The notes beneath the pieces are model-generated. The model saw only the letters and a program-made list of their open reading frames with translations. It was not told the DNA's origin and ran no database searches. From Pollutiaquabacter aromativorans (lineage in GTDB: Bacteria > Bacteroidota > Bacteroidia > AKYH767-A > 2013-40CM-41-45), in assembly GCA_049177215.1 (NCBI GenBank), contig CP185379.1, forward strand, positions 62,001 through 126,000: a stretch of DNA of 64,000 bases, read 5' to 3'. The stretch's first letter is position 1. Each line of letters opens with the position of its first letter. Below are positions 25,026 to 33,250 of the stretch, piece by piece. Position numbers and translations under genes: made by a program.

Positions 25026-25397
25026 TCATTCCCACTTGAATGCGCCTTTCTTCATGACATAGAAGAATCCGGTCAGCAGGAGGCCCATGAACAGGAACAT
25101 TTCCAGGATGCCGGTTACTCCCAGCGTCTTGAAGTTCACAGCCCAGGGATACATGAAAATGACTTCCACGTCGAACAACACGAACAGGATGGCAACCAGG
25201 AAGTATTTGATCGAGAATGGAATTCGGGCATTCCCCTTCGACTCGATTCCGCATTCGAACGGATCCAGCTTGACCTTCGATTTACGTTTTGGCCCAAGCA
25301 AGTGCGTAGCCACCAGGGTGGTAACCACGAAACCTAGGGCAACGATGAATTGCAGCAGGATGGGAAAGTAATCGGCAGGTTGACTTTGAGGATTCAT
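25026..25397 (-). CDS. nuoA: NADH-quinone oxidoreductase subunit A
   Basis: About 123 residues from the ATG at 25397 (MNPQSQPADYFP); an in-frame ATG six codons upstream (25415) is possible. Three membrane helices, with the family motif DPFECGIESKGNARIPFSIKYFLVAILFVLFDVEVIFMYPWA between helices one and two. First gene of the operon; a promoter box lies just upstream. Confidence 0.96.
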   Translation of the reverse strand: MNPQSQPADYFPILLQFIVALGFVVTTLVATHLLGPKRKSKVKLDPFECGIESKGNARIPFSIKYFLVAILFVLFDVEVIFMYPWAVNFKTLGVTGILEMFLFMGLLLTGFFYVMKKGAFKWE

Positions 25398-25434
25398 GCT
25401 CCGGATTTCAGGCATTTAACAGCGAAATCGGTCG

Positions 25435-25442
25435 CAAAGTTA
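25435..25442 (-). promoter_or_regulatory. Probable -7 box of the nuo operon
   Basis: The minus strand reads TAACTTTG, an exact TAnnTTTG match, 37 bases before the nuoA ATG chosen here (19 before the alternative). A -33 TTTG element is not evident. Confidence 0.5.
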
Positions 25443-25531
25443 GGCTTTTTAAGACCTAAATGGGCTTTGAATGCATTGTATAGATAGAGGTATAAGGCGG
25501 CCGGTGTTGCCTGATCGGTCAATTCATGCTA

Positions 25532-25563
25532 TTATTTAATCATTTTGATTAATGATTAAATAA
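25532..25563. promoter_or_regulatory. Inverted repeat in the nuoA-tetR intergenic region
   Basis: Twelve-base arms ttatttaatcat / atgattaaataa with an 8-base spacer. It lies between the divergent nuo operon and tetR, and similar tatagataga words occur on both sides (about 25478 and 25569). It could be an operator for an unknown regulator or a short transcription stop. No other copy noticed in the window. Confidence 0.4.
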
Positions 25564-25612
25564 ATGTCTATAGATAGATGTAGAAAGATGATTTTTGGAA
25601 ATTTTTGGCAAA

Positions 25613-25652
25613 TTAATGTTAAACGATTGTTTAACATTAAACAACTGTTTAA
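25613..25652. promoter_or_regulatory. Double operator of the TetR-family regulator
   Basis: Two adjacent palindromes share the core TTAAAC-N4-GTTTAA. The first (25613-25640) is a 28-base inverted repeat with spacer gatt; the second (25637-25652) has spacer aact. Their centres are 18 bases apart and the second ends 12 bases before the regulator's ATG. The layout is that of an autoregulatory TetR operator covering the tetR-emrAB promoter. Confidence 0.75.
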
Positions 25653-25664
25653 TTTAGCGGCCCG

Positions 25665-26291
25665 ATGAGTCAAACTAAGCGAGAGCAGATCCTGGATGTG
25701 TCCGAGCGCCTTTTTTCTGAAAAGGGGTTTGAAGGCACCAGCGTCCGACTCATCGCGTCTGAAGCGGGCGTCAATGTGGCGATGATTTCCTACTACTTCG
25801 GCTCTAAGGAAAAGCTGTTCGAATCGCTGGTAGAACGTAAAGTGCTGCTAATGCGCGAGCGACTTGAAAACCTGAGCTTGGAAATCGCTGATCCGCTGGA
25901 ACGGATGTTGGCGATCGCGGATCTCTACCTCGGAAAGATGATCGCGCAACGTCCCTTTCACCGCATTGTATTCCGCGAACTCACGTTGCAGCAACGCGGC
26001 GATGCCCATGAAAAGATCGCCGAAAGCATCTATGGGAATGCCCGGATGGTCATGGACACCTTGCGGGAAGGTATCCACACCGGTCGGTTCCGCCAGGTGG
26101 ATGTGGAAGTGACGTTCCTGAATTTCATCGGCATGCTTCAATTCATCGTCAACGGTTCTCAGCCGTTGATCGAACGCATCGTTGGTGCCACCTTCTCCGA
26201 TTCGGAGGATGCATTGACCGTTCTCCGCGAACGCTTGCGTGCCCACCTCCACGATTTTATCCGACATTATCTGTTGCCTGAAAAAGAATAG
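25665..26291 (+). CDS. TetR/AcrR-family transcriptional repressor
   Basis: 208 residues. The N-terminal helix-turn-helix is clear (KREQILDVSERLFSEKGFEGTSVRLIASEAGVNVAMISYYFGSKEKLFESLV). The rest is the helical ligand domain. First gene of a three-gene unit with the efflux genes emrA and emrB, which it probably represses until a toxic compound binds. A double palindrome just upstream is its likely operator. Confidence 0.93.
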   Translation: MSQTKREQILDVSERLFSEKGFEGTSVRLIASEAGVNVAMISYYFGSKEKLFESLVERKVLLMRERLENLSLEIADPLERMLAIADLYLGKMIAQRPFHRIVFRELTLQQRGDAHEKIAESIYGNARMVMDTLREGIHTGRFRQVDVEVTFLNFIGMLQFIVNGSQPLIERIVGATFSDSEDALTVLRERLRAHLHDFIRHYLLPEKE

Positions 26292-26303
26292 TTCGTTGCA
26301 CCA

Positions 26304-27359
26304 ATGGAAAAAGAACAACTCCCTCCTTCGACTCCTGCTCCGAAACGCAAGCTACTTCCGGTTATCCTGACCCTGGTAGTTGTGTCGATCGCGGCATGGG
26401 GATATTCCAAGTTCACCTATGCTCGTCATCACGAAGACACCGACGATGCCCAAATAGACGGTAACATCAGTCCCGTGATCGGTCGTGTCTCCGGGTATGT
26501 CAATGAGGTGAAGTTCGAGGACAATCAATTCGTAAACAAGGGCGATACGCTCCTGCTCATCGACGACCGTGACCTGCGCATAAAGGTTCAGCAAGCCGAG
26601 GCTGCACTGGAGAATGCCGAAGCCGGGGTATTGGTTGCACAGGCGAATGTAACAACCGCCGAAGCCAACCTGGCCACAGCACAAGCGAATGTCGATGCCG
26701 CACGGGTGCGTGTCTGGAAAACGGGTCAGGACTATAAACGATACGAAGCCTTGATGCGCGATCAGGTCGGGACGAAACAACAGTTCGATGCAGTGAAGGC
26801 TGAAAAGGAAAGTGCCGAAGCGCAACAGACCGCGGTACGCCGTCAGGCCGAAACGGCCTCCATGCAGGTCGTTGCCGCAAAGCAGCAGGTTGCCGTTGCC
26901 GCGTCATTGGTCGGCCAACGGCGTACCGATCTGGATTATGCCCGATTACAACTTTCTTATACGGTCATTCTTGCGCCTGCAAAAGGAACAGTTTCAAGAA
27001 AGAATGTCCAGCCCGGGCAATACATCAATACCGGCACCTCCTTGTGTTCGGTTGTTTCGGACGATGGTATCTATGTGGTGGCAAACTTCAAAGAAACGCA
27101 ACTCGAAAATATGCAACCCGGTCAGCCGGTGGAAGTGGAGGTTGATGCCTTCCCCAAGGAGAGCATCCACGGCACCATTCAGAGTTTCGCCGCCGCAACC
27201 GGCGCGAAGTTCAGCCTCTTGCCACCCGACAATGCGACCGGTAACTATGTGAAAGTCGTGCAGCGCGTTCCGGTCAGGATCCGACTGGAAGCCAAGTCCG
27301 GGACCATGGTACACCTTCGTCCCGGTATGAGCGTGAAAGTGTCTGTCCGCACCAGTTGA
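26304..27359 (+). CDS. emrA: HlyD/EmrA-family membrane fusion protein
   Basis: 351 residues. One N-terminal membrane anchor (about 13-33, LLPVILTLVVVSIAAWGYSKF), then a biotinyl-lipoyl-like half motif (DAQIDGNISPVIGRVSGYVNEV). An Ala/Glu/Gln-rich coiled-coil hairpin (about 90-200) is followed by the second half (LSYTVILAPAKGTVSRKNVQPGQYI) and a beta-barrel domain. It links the inner-membrane transporter EmrB to the outer membrane. Starts 12 bases after tetR. Confidence 0.93.
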   Translation: MEKEQLPPSTPAPKRKLLPVILTLVVVSIAAWGYSKFTYARHHEDTDDAQIDGNISPVIGRVSGYVNEVKFEDNQFVNKGDTLLLIDDRDLRIKVQQAEAALENAEAGVLVAQANVTTAEANLATAQANVDAARVRVWKTGQDYKRYEALMRDQVGTKQQFDAVKAEKESAEAQQTAVRRQAETASMQVVAAKQQVAVAASLVGQRRTDLDYARLQLSYTVILAPAKGTVSRKNVQPGQYINTGTSLCSVVSDDGIYVVANFKETQLENMQPGQPVEVEVDAFPKESIHGTIQSFAAATGAKFSLLPPDNATGNYVKVVQRVPVRIRLEAKSGTMVHLRPGMSVKVSVRTS

Positions 27360-27377
27360 TCGATCGCTCAACACATC

Positions 27378-28925
27378 ATGGCTGAAACCGGTTTTCGGAA
27401 ATGGATCGTCACGCTGACGGTGATCCTCGCGTCATTGCTCGAGCTGATCGATACCACGGTCGTGAACGTCTCGCTGCCACAGATCATGGGCAACCTCGGC
27501 GCGACGCTCGAGGATGTCGGTTGGGTCGTAACGGCTTATGCGGTGGCTAACGTCATCATTCTCCCGATATCAGGATGGCTCGGTGCACGATTCGGGCGAA
27601 AACGGTATTTCACTTTCTCTATCATCCTCTTTACTGTCTCCTCCTTCTTCTGCGGAAATGCGGATAATATCTGGGAACTGGTCATCTTTCGCTTTTTGCA
27701 GGGAATCGGTGGCGGCGCTTTGCTGGGTACTTCCCAGGCGATTCTCATGGAGGCTTGGCCGCCAGCACAGATGGGTATGGCCACCGCATTGTTCGGATTG
27801 GGTGTAGTCGTTGGTCCTACGCTCGGCCCTACCCTCGGTGGATACATCACCGACCACTTCTCCTGGCCCTGGGTGTTCTATGTCAACATTCCGCTGGGCA
27901 TTATCGCCGTACTGTTGGCGCTGACGTATATCCGGGAATCGAAATATGAACGCAAGATCGGGGCCGTGGACTGGTGGGGGATCATCTTCCTCACGATCGG
28001 GGTTGGAGCATTGCAAACCGTTTTGGAACGCGGAGAAAGTGAAGACTGGTTTGAAACGCCGTACATCACGTTGTTAAGCATCATCGCGCTATCCGGGATT
28101 GTCGCTTTCATCCGTCGGGAGCTCACCACCGAGCACCCGATCGTTGATCTGAGGATACTGAAGAACCGCTCACTCGCGATCGGGATGTTCACCACGTTCA
28201 TTCTCGGCTTCGGATTGTTCGGATCTGTGTTTGTGTTTCCGGTCTTTTGCCAGAACCTATTGGGTTTCTCTGCACAGCAAACAGGAATGTTACTTATCCC
28301 GGGCGGATTGGCGACGATCTTCATGATGCCCCTTGTTGGGAAATTGTTGCAACGCGGTGTGCCGCCGCAGATCATGGGAACGATCGGGTTCTTGTTCTTT
28401 TTCCTTTTTACATACTTTCTCTCACGATCGACCCTGAATTCCGGTGAAAGTGATTTTTACCTGCCACTAATCCTGCGTGGCATCGGACTCAGCTTACTCT
28501 TTGTGCCTTTGACAACACTGGCATTGTCGAGCCTGAAACCCAGTGATATCGCACAGGGAACGGGGCTCAACAACATGATGCGTCAGTTGGGTGGCTCTTT
28601 CGGCATCGCGATCATAACCACGCTGATCCACCTTCGGCAGGGTTTTCACCGCAATCATTTGATCGAACATGTATCCACCAGTGATCCGGCGACCATGGAG
28701 CGGATGAAGGTAGTTGTCGCAAATTTCATTGCCCACGGTTATGCTCCCGGTCAGGCAGAGCAAATGGCATTGAAGGCGCTGGAGGGCGCAGTACAGAAGC
28801 AGACCTTCCTTCTGAGTTACATGGATGCGTTTTGGCTCACCGGCATATTTTTCATTTTCTCCATTCCGCTGTTATTCCTGCAGAAGTTCAATCGCCGCGC
28901 CAAACTGGACCCTTCGGCTCATTAA
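27378..28925 (+). CDS. emrB: DHA2-family (EmrB/QacA) drug:H+ antiporter
   Basis: 515 residues with about 14 membrane helices. DHA2 motifs are LELIDTTVVNVSLPQIMGNL at helix 1, GWLGARFGRKRYF (motif A) and GLGVVVGPTLGPTLGGY (motif C, antiporter). C-terminus ends in a short cytoplasmic tail. Inner-membrane pump partner of EmrA; substrates cannot be read from the sequence. No outer-membrane TolC-like gene is adjacent. Confidence 0.95.
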   Translation: MAETGFRKWIVTLTVILASLLELIDTTVVNVSLPQIMGNLGATLEDVGWVVTAYAVANVIILPISGWLGARFGRKRYFTFSIILFTVSSFFCGNADNIWELVIFRFLQGIGGGALLGTSQAILMEAWPPAQMGMATALFGLGVVVGPTLGPTLGGYITDHFSWPWVFYVNIPLGIIAVLLALTYIRESKYERKIGAVDWWGIIFLTIGVGALQTVLERGESEDWFETPYITLLSIIALSGIVAFIRRELTTEHPIVDLRILKNRSLAIGMFTTFILGFGLFGSVFVFPVFCQNLLGFSAQQTGMLLIPGGLATIFMMPLVGKLLQRGVPPQIMGTIGFLFFFLFTYFLSRSTLNSGESDFYLPLILRGIGLSLLFVPLTTLALSSLKPSDIAQGTGLNNMMRQLGGSFGIAIITTLIHLRQGFHRNHLIEHVSTSDPATMERMKVVVANFIAHGYAPGQAEQMALKALEGAVQKQTFLLSYMDAFWLTGIFFIFSIPLLFLQKFNRRAKLDPSAH

Positions 28926-28937
28926 CGAGATTCGATT

Positions 28938-29291
28938 TTACCGGCATTCTCCCTTATAGAGGTCCTCTGTCGCTTTGTAATAAGCCTGCTTTTCGGATTC
29001 GCTCATTCGGAATTCCAGATCGGCAAGCTGCTGATAGTACGATTCATATTCCGCCAATACGGTACGGTCAAGGTCACGCAGGATTTCCTGAAACGCTGCC
29101 GATCGGAATGCATAAGCGTCCGGGTAACGGGTACTCTTGCCTGCTTCAACAAGGTGTTTGCATTCGATCGCATGAAGATCTTGCAACAGGGGCACATAGT
29201 CGTTCGGTCGAATACCGGAATTTTCCGAAACACAGGTGATGAGTTGGGCGAATGGAATGATCAGCAGGAAAGTTCTCGCTTTTATTGCCAT
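28938..29291 (-). CDS. Small predicted lipoprotein, unknown function
   Basis: 117 residues from the ATG at 29291, which opens a lipoprotein-type signal (MAIKARTFLLIIPFAQLITC); the frame is open nine codons further up. The mature part is mostly helical and charged (YESYYQQLADLEFRMSESEKQAYYKATEDLYKGE), with two Cys. No family recognised. Convergent with emrB (12 bases) and downstream of queA in the same direction. Confidence 0.6.
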   Translation of the reverse strand: MAIKARTFLLIIPFAQLITCVSENSGIRPNDYVPLLQDLHAIECKHLVEAGKSTRYPDAYAFRSAAFQEILRDLDRTVLAEYESYYQQLADLEFRMSESEKQAYYKATEDLYKGECR

Positions 29292-29366
29292 GTCGAAAAA
29301 GTAAATCAAGAGGATCAATCGGGCAGTGTTTTCTCATAAGTCCGGGCCTGATCCGGGTCATGGAAT

Positions 29367-30596
29367 TTACTGAGCTCGGTGCTTGCGCCAGAGTAGGGAA
29401 GAGTCCCCATAACTCAGAAACCGATACCCGTTTGCCAACGCATGATGGTACACGGTTCGCCAGTCCGAACCGATGAATGCAGCGACCAATAGCAACAAAG
29501 TGCTTTCGGGTTGATGAAAATTAGTCACCAGCCCATCCACCACCCGAAAGGAATACCCCGGCGCGATCAATAATTGCGTATGACCGGAAAGGGCAGTGCG
29601 GTTCGACTCGTCCATCCGGCGAAGTAAGGCCGTAAGCGCATCTTGTACCGGTACGTCGTTTTGTGCTTCATACGGTTCCCATTGTCCGATGCAAACTTCT
29701 GCTTCCGGCTTTCCAGCGAGGACGCGACACCCGAGCCAGTAGAGACTTTCGAGCGTGCGTAAACTGGTGGTCCCCACCGCAATCACGCGTCCCGATTCGT
29801 GCGCGTGAAGTAAACGCTCGATCATTTCACGACGAACGATCAGGCGTTCCCGGTGCATGGGATGTTCCTGCATCGTCGGCGACTTCACCGGCTTGAAGGT
29901 TCCGGCTCCGACATGCAGGGTCAGCCAATCGACTCCGATACCTTGTTCGCGCAGTTTGGAAAAGACTCGCTCCGTAAAATGCAAGCCGGCGGTCGGCGCG
30001 GCAACTGAACCGGGGAGCCGTGCATAAACGGTCTGATATCGTTCAGCGTCTTCGGGCTCCTCGTCGCGGTCCATGTAAGGTGGTAGTGGCATACGGCCGA
30101 TCGCCTCCAGAAGATCACCGAACGTCTCCGGGCTGTTCCAATTGAAACGGACGATATAGGCATCATCCTGCTTGTCGCCTTTGATCGCCTCTAATTGTAT
30201 TGCTCGTCCCGCCAATTGGAGTTCCCATACCAGCGGCTCCTCGGACTTCCAGCGTTTTGCGTTTCCGATCAACGACAGCCATTCGGCGGTTCCGGTGACT
30301 TGCAACGCCTGCGTCGGATCGATACCGTTCGCTGGATCAAGCACAAGCAATTCGATCCGGCTTCCGGTTGGTTTGCGGTAGAGCAGGCGGGCGCGTATTA
30401 CACGCGTATCGTTGAATACGAGCAGGTCATTCGGACTTAGGAAATCCGGTAAGTGTTGAAACGATGTATCGGTGATTTTACCTTCCTGATACACGAGCAG
30501 CCTGGATGCATCCCGCTCTGCCAACGGATGCTGCGCGATCCGGTCTTCGGGTAATGAATAGGTAAAGTCCAGTATGGAAATTTTGCGCGGGTCCAT
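29367..30596 (-). CDS. queA: S-adenosylmethionine:tRNA ribosyltransferase-isomerase
   Basis: 409 residues. QueA transfers and rearranges the ribose of S-adenosylmethionine onto preQ1 at the tRNA wobble base to give epoxyqueuosine. Recognisable motifs are FTYSLPEDRIAQHPLAERDASRLLV, FNDTRVIRARL, GSVAAPTAGLHFTERV, LTLHVGAGTFKPV, AVGTTSLRTLES and TNFHQPESTLLLLVAAFIG. Length is somewhat above the 340-420 norm of the family. Divergent from an MFS gene, with a TAnnTTTG box upstream. Confidence 0.97.
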   Translation of the reverse strand: MDPRKISILDFTYSLPEDRIAQHPLAERDASRLLVYQEGKITDTSFQHLPDFLSPNDLLVFNDTRVIRARLLYRKPTGSRIELLVLDPANGIDPTQALQVTGTAEWLSLIGNAKRWKSEEPLVWELQLAGRAIQLEAIKGDKQDDAYIVRFNWNSPETFGDLLEAIGRMPLPPYMDRDEEPEDAERYQTVYARLPGSVAAPTAGLHFTERVFSKLREQGIGVDWLTLHVGAGTFKPVKSPTMQEHPMHRERLIVRREMIERLLHAHESGRVIAVGTTSLRTLESLYWLGCRVLAGKPEAEVCIGQWEPYEAQNDVPVQDALTALLRRMDESNRTALSGHTQLLIAPGYSFRVVDGLVTNFHQPESTLLLLVAAFIGSDWRTVYHHALANGYRFLSYGDSSLLWRKHRAQ

Positions 30597-30607
30597 GGCG
30601 TGGGTTG

Positions 30608-30615
30608 CAAAGGTA
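30608..30615 (-). promoter_or_regulatory. Probable -7 box of queA
   Basis: The minus strand reads TACCTTTG, an exact TAnnTTTG match, 11 bases before the ATG. Implies a very short leader. Confidence 0.45.
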
Positions 30616-30662
30616 GGGGTTGCCGGAAAAGTCCGTTTCTTTGCACGCCCTTCGCCTTATCA

Positions 30663-31880
30663 ATGACCTCCCCTTCCAATAGTAAAGCGCTTTCCTTCAT
30701 TTTCATTACCCTCCTGATCGATGTGATCGGGCTCGGGATCATCATTCCGGTCTTGCCCGCCCTGATTGAACAGATCACCGGCGGGGATATCAGCGAGGCT
30801 TCCCGTACGGGCGGTTGGCTGACGTTCGCCTACGCGGCGATGCAGTTTCTTTTCTCTCCGGTAATCGGTGGCCTGTCGGATCGCTACGGGCGGCGTCCGG
30901 TACTGCTGGCTTCGCTGCTCGGTTTCGGCCTTGACTATATCCTGATGGGATTCGCGCCCACGATCGGCTGGTTGTTCCTCGGTCGCTTGATCGCGGGTAT
31001 CACCGGCGCGAGCTATACCACTGCGGGAGCTTACATCGCGGATGTCAGCACCCCCGAAAAGCGTGCGCAGAACTTCGGACTGATCGGTGTCGCTTTTGGC
31101 GTGGGTTTCATCATCGGACCGGTGCTTGGCGGTTTGCTCGGACATTACAGTCCGCGCCTGCCGTTTTTCGTCGCGGCAGGACTGGCACTGCTCAATGCGC
31201 TTTACGGCTATTTCGTTTTACCGGAATCATTGACACCCGAACACCGTCGCCCCTTCGACTGGAAACGTGCCAACCCGATTGGTTCTCTCCGTCACCTGGG
31301 TCGTTATCCTGTCGTATTGAGTCTGGTCATTTCGTTTGTACTCCTCTATCTGTCGGGACACGCTACCCAAAGCACCTGGACCTTTTACACCATTGAAAAG
31401 TTCGGCTGGAACGAACAATGGGTCGGTTATTCGCTGGGTTTTGTCGGCTTGATGGTGGCCATTGTCCAGGGAGGACTCATCCGGATCGTCATACCGAAAC
31501 TCGGACAAAAGCGCTCGGTCTTCGTGGGGCTGACGTTCTATACGATCGGCTTTTTCCTGTTCGCCATCGCTACGAAAGGGTGGATGATGTTCTTGTTCGT
31601 GGTCCCCTTCGCCATGGGCGGTTTCGCCGGGCCGGCTTTACAGAGTATCATCACGTCGGCTGTACCGGCGAACGAACAGGGCGAATTACAGGGAGCCCTC
31701 ACCAGCCTCATCAGCCTGACGTCCATCTTCGGACCCTTGATGATGACCAATCTCTTCTCCGTCTTTTCCGCCCCCGATGCGCCTGTCTATTTCCCCGGTG
31801 CCCCGTTCATGATGGGCGCACTGCTGTCACTGCTCAGCATCTACTTCTCGATGCGGACCCTGACGAAGCATGGACACTGA
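30663..31880 (+). CDS. MFS transporter, TetA/TCR-like
   Basis: 405 residues from the ATG at 30663 (MTSPSNSKALSFIFITLLIDVIGLGIIIPVLPAL); the frame is open 21 codons upstream through queA's promoter, which is less likely. About 12 membrane helices, with motif A GGLSDRYGRRPVLLASLLG and motif C-like GVAFGVGFIIGPVLGGLLG. It resembles the tetracycline/proton antiporter group, but the substrate is unknown and many relatives are not resistance genes. Divergent from queA with a 66-base gap. Confidence 0.9.
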   Translation: MTSPSNSKALSFIFITLLIDVIGLGIIIPVLPALIEQITGGDISEASRTGGWLTFAYAAMQFLFSPVIGGLSDRYGRRPVLLASLLGFGLDYILMGFAPTIGWLFLGRLIAGITGASYTTAGAYIADVSTPEKRAQNFGLIGVAFGVGFIIGPVLGGLLGHYSPRLPFFVAAGLALLNALYGYFVLPESLTPEHRRPFDWKRANPIGSLRHLGRYPVVLSLVISFVLLYLSGHATQSTWTFYTIEKFGWNEQWVGYSLGFVGLMVAIVQGGLIRIVIPKLGQKRSVFVGLTFYTIGFFLFAIATKGWMMFLFVVPFAMGGFAGPALQSIITSAVPANEQGELQGALTSLISLTSIFGPLMMTNLFSVFSAPDAPVYFPGAPFMMGALLSLLSIYFSMRTLTKHGH

Positions 31881-31985
31881 CGTGGGTTTTTGGTTTCGAG
31901 TTCCGGGTTGGTAATTGGTAATTGGTAATTAGTAATTAGTAACTAGAAATTAGTCTTTTCTCTAATTACTAATTACTAATTACTA
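31881..31985. repeat. attactaattaccag-type array, target of the IS630 element
   Basis: Units of ggtaattggtaattagt and taattactaattact. The IS630-family element is inserted at the TA at 31984-31985 within this array; the array resumes after the element (33190-33206). Confidence 0.7.
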
Positions 31986-32024
31986 GTGTCATGTCAAGTG
32001 TAATATGACGCAAAATAAAATGTG

Positions 32025-32032
32025 TATTTTTG
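32025..32032 (+). promoter_or_regulatory. -7 box of the IS630 transposase
   Basis: TATTTTTG matches TAnnTTTG, 15 bases before the ATG at 32048, so the element appears adapted to Bacteroidota promoters. Confidence 0.45.
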
Positions 32033-32047
32033 TCAAAACCTTATCCT

Positions 32048-32533
32048 ATGACAAAATACACCATTCATCTAACCAAACCAGAACGCGAGGAACTGATGAC
32101 CATCATTAATAAGGGTTCTCATTCTTCGCACACATTCAGAATCGCATACATTTTGTTGAATTGTGACCGGGGCAAGTTTGCTGAGCCCGTTACTAATGAA
32201 CAGATCAGTACGGTATTGAAAGTGGGTATGCGAACCATTGATCGGGTAAAAAAGCGCTTTATAGAGGAAGGTCTTGAGAATACTTTGGAAAGAAAGCCCT
32301 CCACGCGCAATTATGAGAGAAAGGCTGACGGTGAAGTTGAAGCAAAGTTGGTGACCCTTTGTTGCAGCAAGCCACCAAAAGGCCAGGCCAAGTGGTCTTT
32401 GCGGCTTCTGGCAGACAAAATGGTCGAGTTAAATTATGTAGATAAAATCTCTCACGAAACGGTGCGAACCGTTTTAAAAAAACGACTTACGTCCCTGGAA
32501 GGTAAAAGGATGGGTTATTCCGCCAGAAGCTAA
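32048..32533 (+). CDS. IS630 transposase, N-terminal part (DNA-binding)
   Basis: 161 residues from ATG 32048 (MTKYTIHLTKPEREELMTII). It contains helix-turn-helix domains (VTNEQISTVLKVGMRTIDRVKKRFIEEGLENTLERKP) and reaches SHETVRTVLKK, where IS630 transposases normally continue KNxLxPW. Here the frame instead runs on for about 17 unrelated residues to a stop. The frame change lies at a run of seven A (32476-32482). Catalytic part is in the next frame. Confidence 0.88.
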   Translation: MTKYTIHLTKPEREELMTIINKGSHSSHTFRIAYILLNCDRGKFAEPVTNEQISTVLKVGMRTIDRVKKRFIEEGLENTLERKPSTRNYERKADGEVEAKLVTLCCSKPPKGQAKWSLRLLADKMVELNYVDKISHETVRTVLKKRLTSLEGKRMGYSARS

Positions 32534-33179
32534 CGCCGAGTTTGTTGCCAACATGGAGAAAGTACTGGATGTTTATAAAAGGCCTTATGACAAGGCGAAT
32601 CCAGTTATCTGTATGGATGAATCTCCAAAACAACTTATCGCAGAAGCCCATCGAAGTATTGAAATGAAACCGGGACAGCCCGCCAAAGTTGACTACGATT
32701 ACATTCGCCATGGAATGTGCAATGTTTTTATGGCGAATGAGCCCTTGAAAGGAAAACGATTCGTAGATGTAAAGGAGCAAAAAACAAAAATTGACTGGGC
32801 AACCTTTGTAAAAAGAATTGCGGATGAATGGTATCCCAAAGCCAAGAAAATCACTTTGGTCATGGATAATTATAAAACTCACAGTCCAGGCGCTTTTTAT
32901 GAAGCTTTTGAACCAACAGAAGCAAAGAGAATCTGGGATCGATTTGAATTTGTCTATACTCCGAAACATGGAAGTTGGCTCAACATGGCCGAAATAGAAC
33001 TCAATGTCCTAAGTCGAAAATGCCTAAACAGACACATTCCCACAATGGAGGCGGTAACCGAGGAAGCGCTCGCATGGCAAATTGATCGGAATAAAAAAAC
33101 GAAAGCAATCAACTGGCAGTTCACTACAAAAGATGCCCGCATAAAACTAAAGCGCCTTTATCCGTCAGTCCATGCTTGA
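32484..33179 (+). CDS. IS630 transposase, catalytic part in a shifted frame
   Basis: Open from the A7 run. The first residues (DLRPWKVKGWVIPPEANAEFVANMEKVLDVY) are exactly the normal continuation of the upstream part. DDE residues are visible in CMDES, VMDNYKTH and SWLNMAEIELNVLSRKCL. Going from the first frame to this one needs +1 (or -2), so slippage in the A7 run or programmed frameshifting could join them; otherwise the element is inactive. An internal ATG at 32553 would skip only the linker. ISs of this family with two frames are known. Confidence 0.85.
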   Translation, partial: DLRPWKVKGWVIPPEANAEFVANMEKVLDVYKRPYDKANPVICMDESPKQLIAEAHRSIEMKPGQPAKVDYDYIRHGMCNVFMANEPLKGKRFVDVKEQKTKIDWATFVKRIADEWYPKAKKITLVMDNYKTHSPGAFYEAFEPTEAKRIWDRFEFVYTPKHGSWLNMAEIELNVLSRKCLNRHIPTMEAVTEEALAWQIDRNKKTKAINWQFTTKDARIKLKRLYPSVHA

Positions 33180-33187
33180 CATGACAC

Positions 33188-33250
33188 TAGTTACTAGTTT
33201 CCAGTTTCTGATCTCCCTTCCCTCGTCCCTCGTCCCTCGTCCCTCGCACC
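33188..33250. repeat. Short repeats downstream of the S24 repressor gene
   Basis: Remainder of the array split by the IS, then a C-rich heptamer array (about 33219-33246) next to the stop codon of the minus-strand repressor gene. Confidence 0.65.

Larger units (their letters stand above)
31986..33187 (+). mobile_element. IS630-family insertion sequence (about 1202 bp)
   Basis: Bounded by TA on both sides (31984-31985 and 33188-33189), the target duplication typical of IS630/Tc1. Terminal inverted repeats begin gtgtcatgtcaag at both ends. It carries one transposase split over two frames. The flanks are the ctag-containing repeat array of the host. A TAnnTTTG box (TATTTTTG, 32025-32032) precedes the first ATG. 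Confidence 0.92.
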
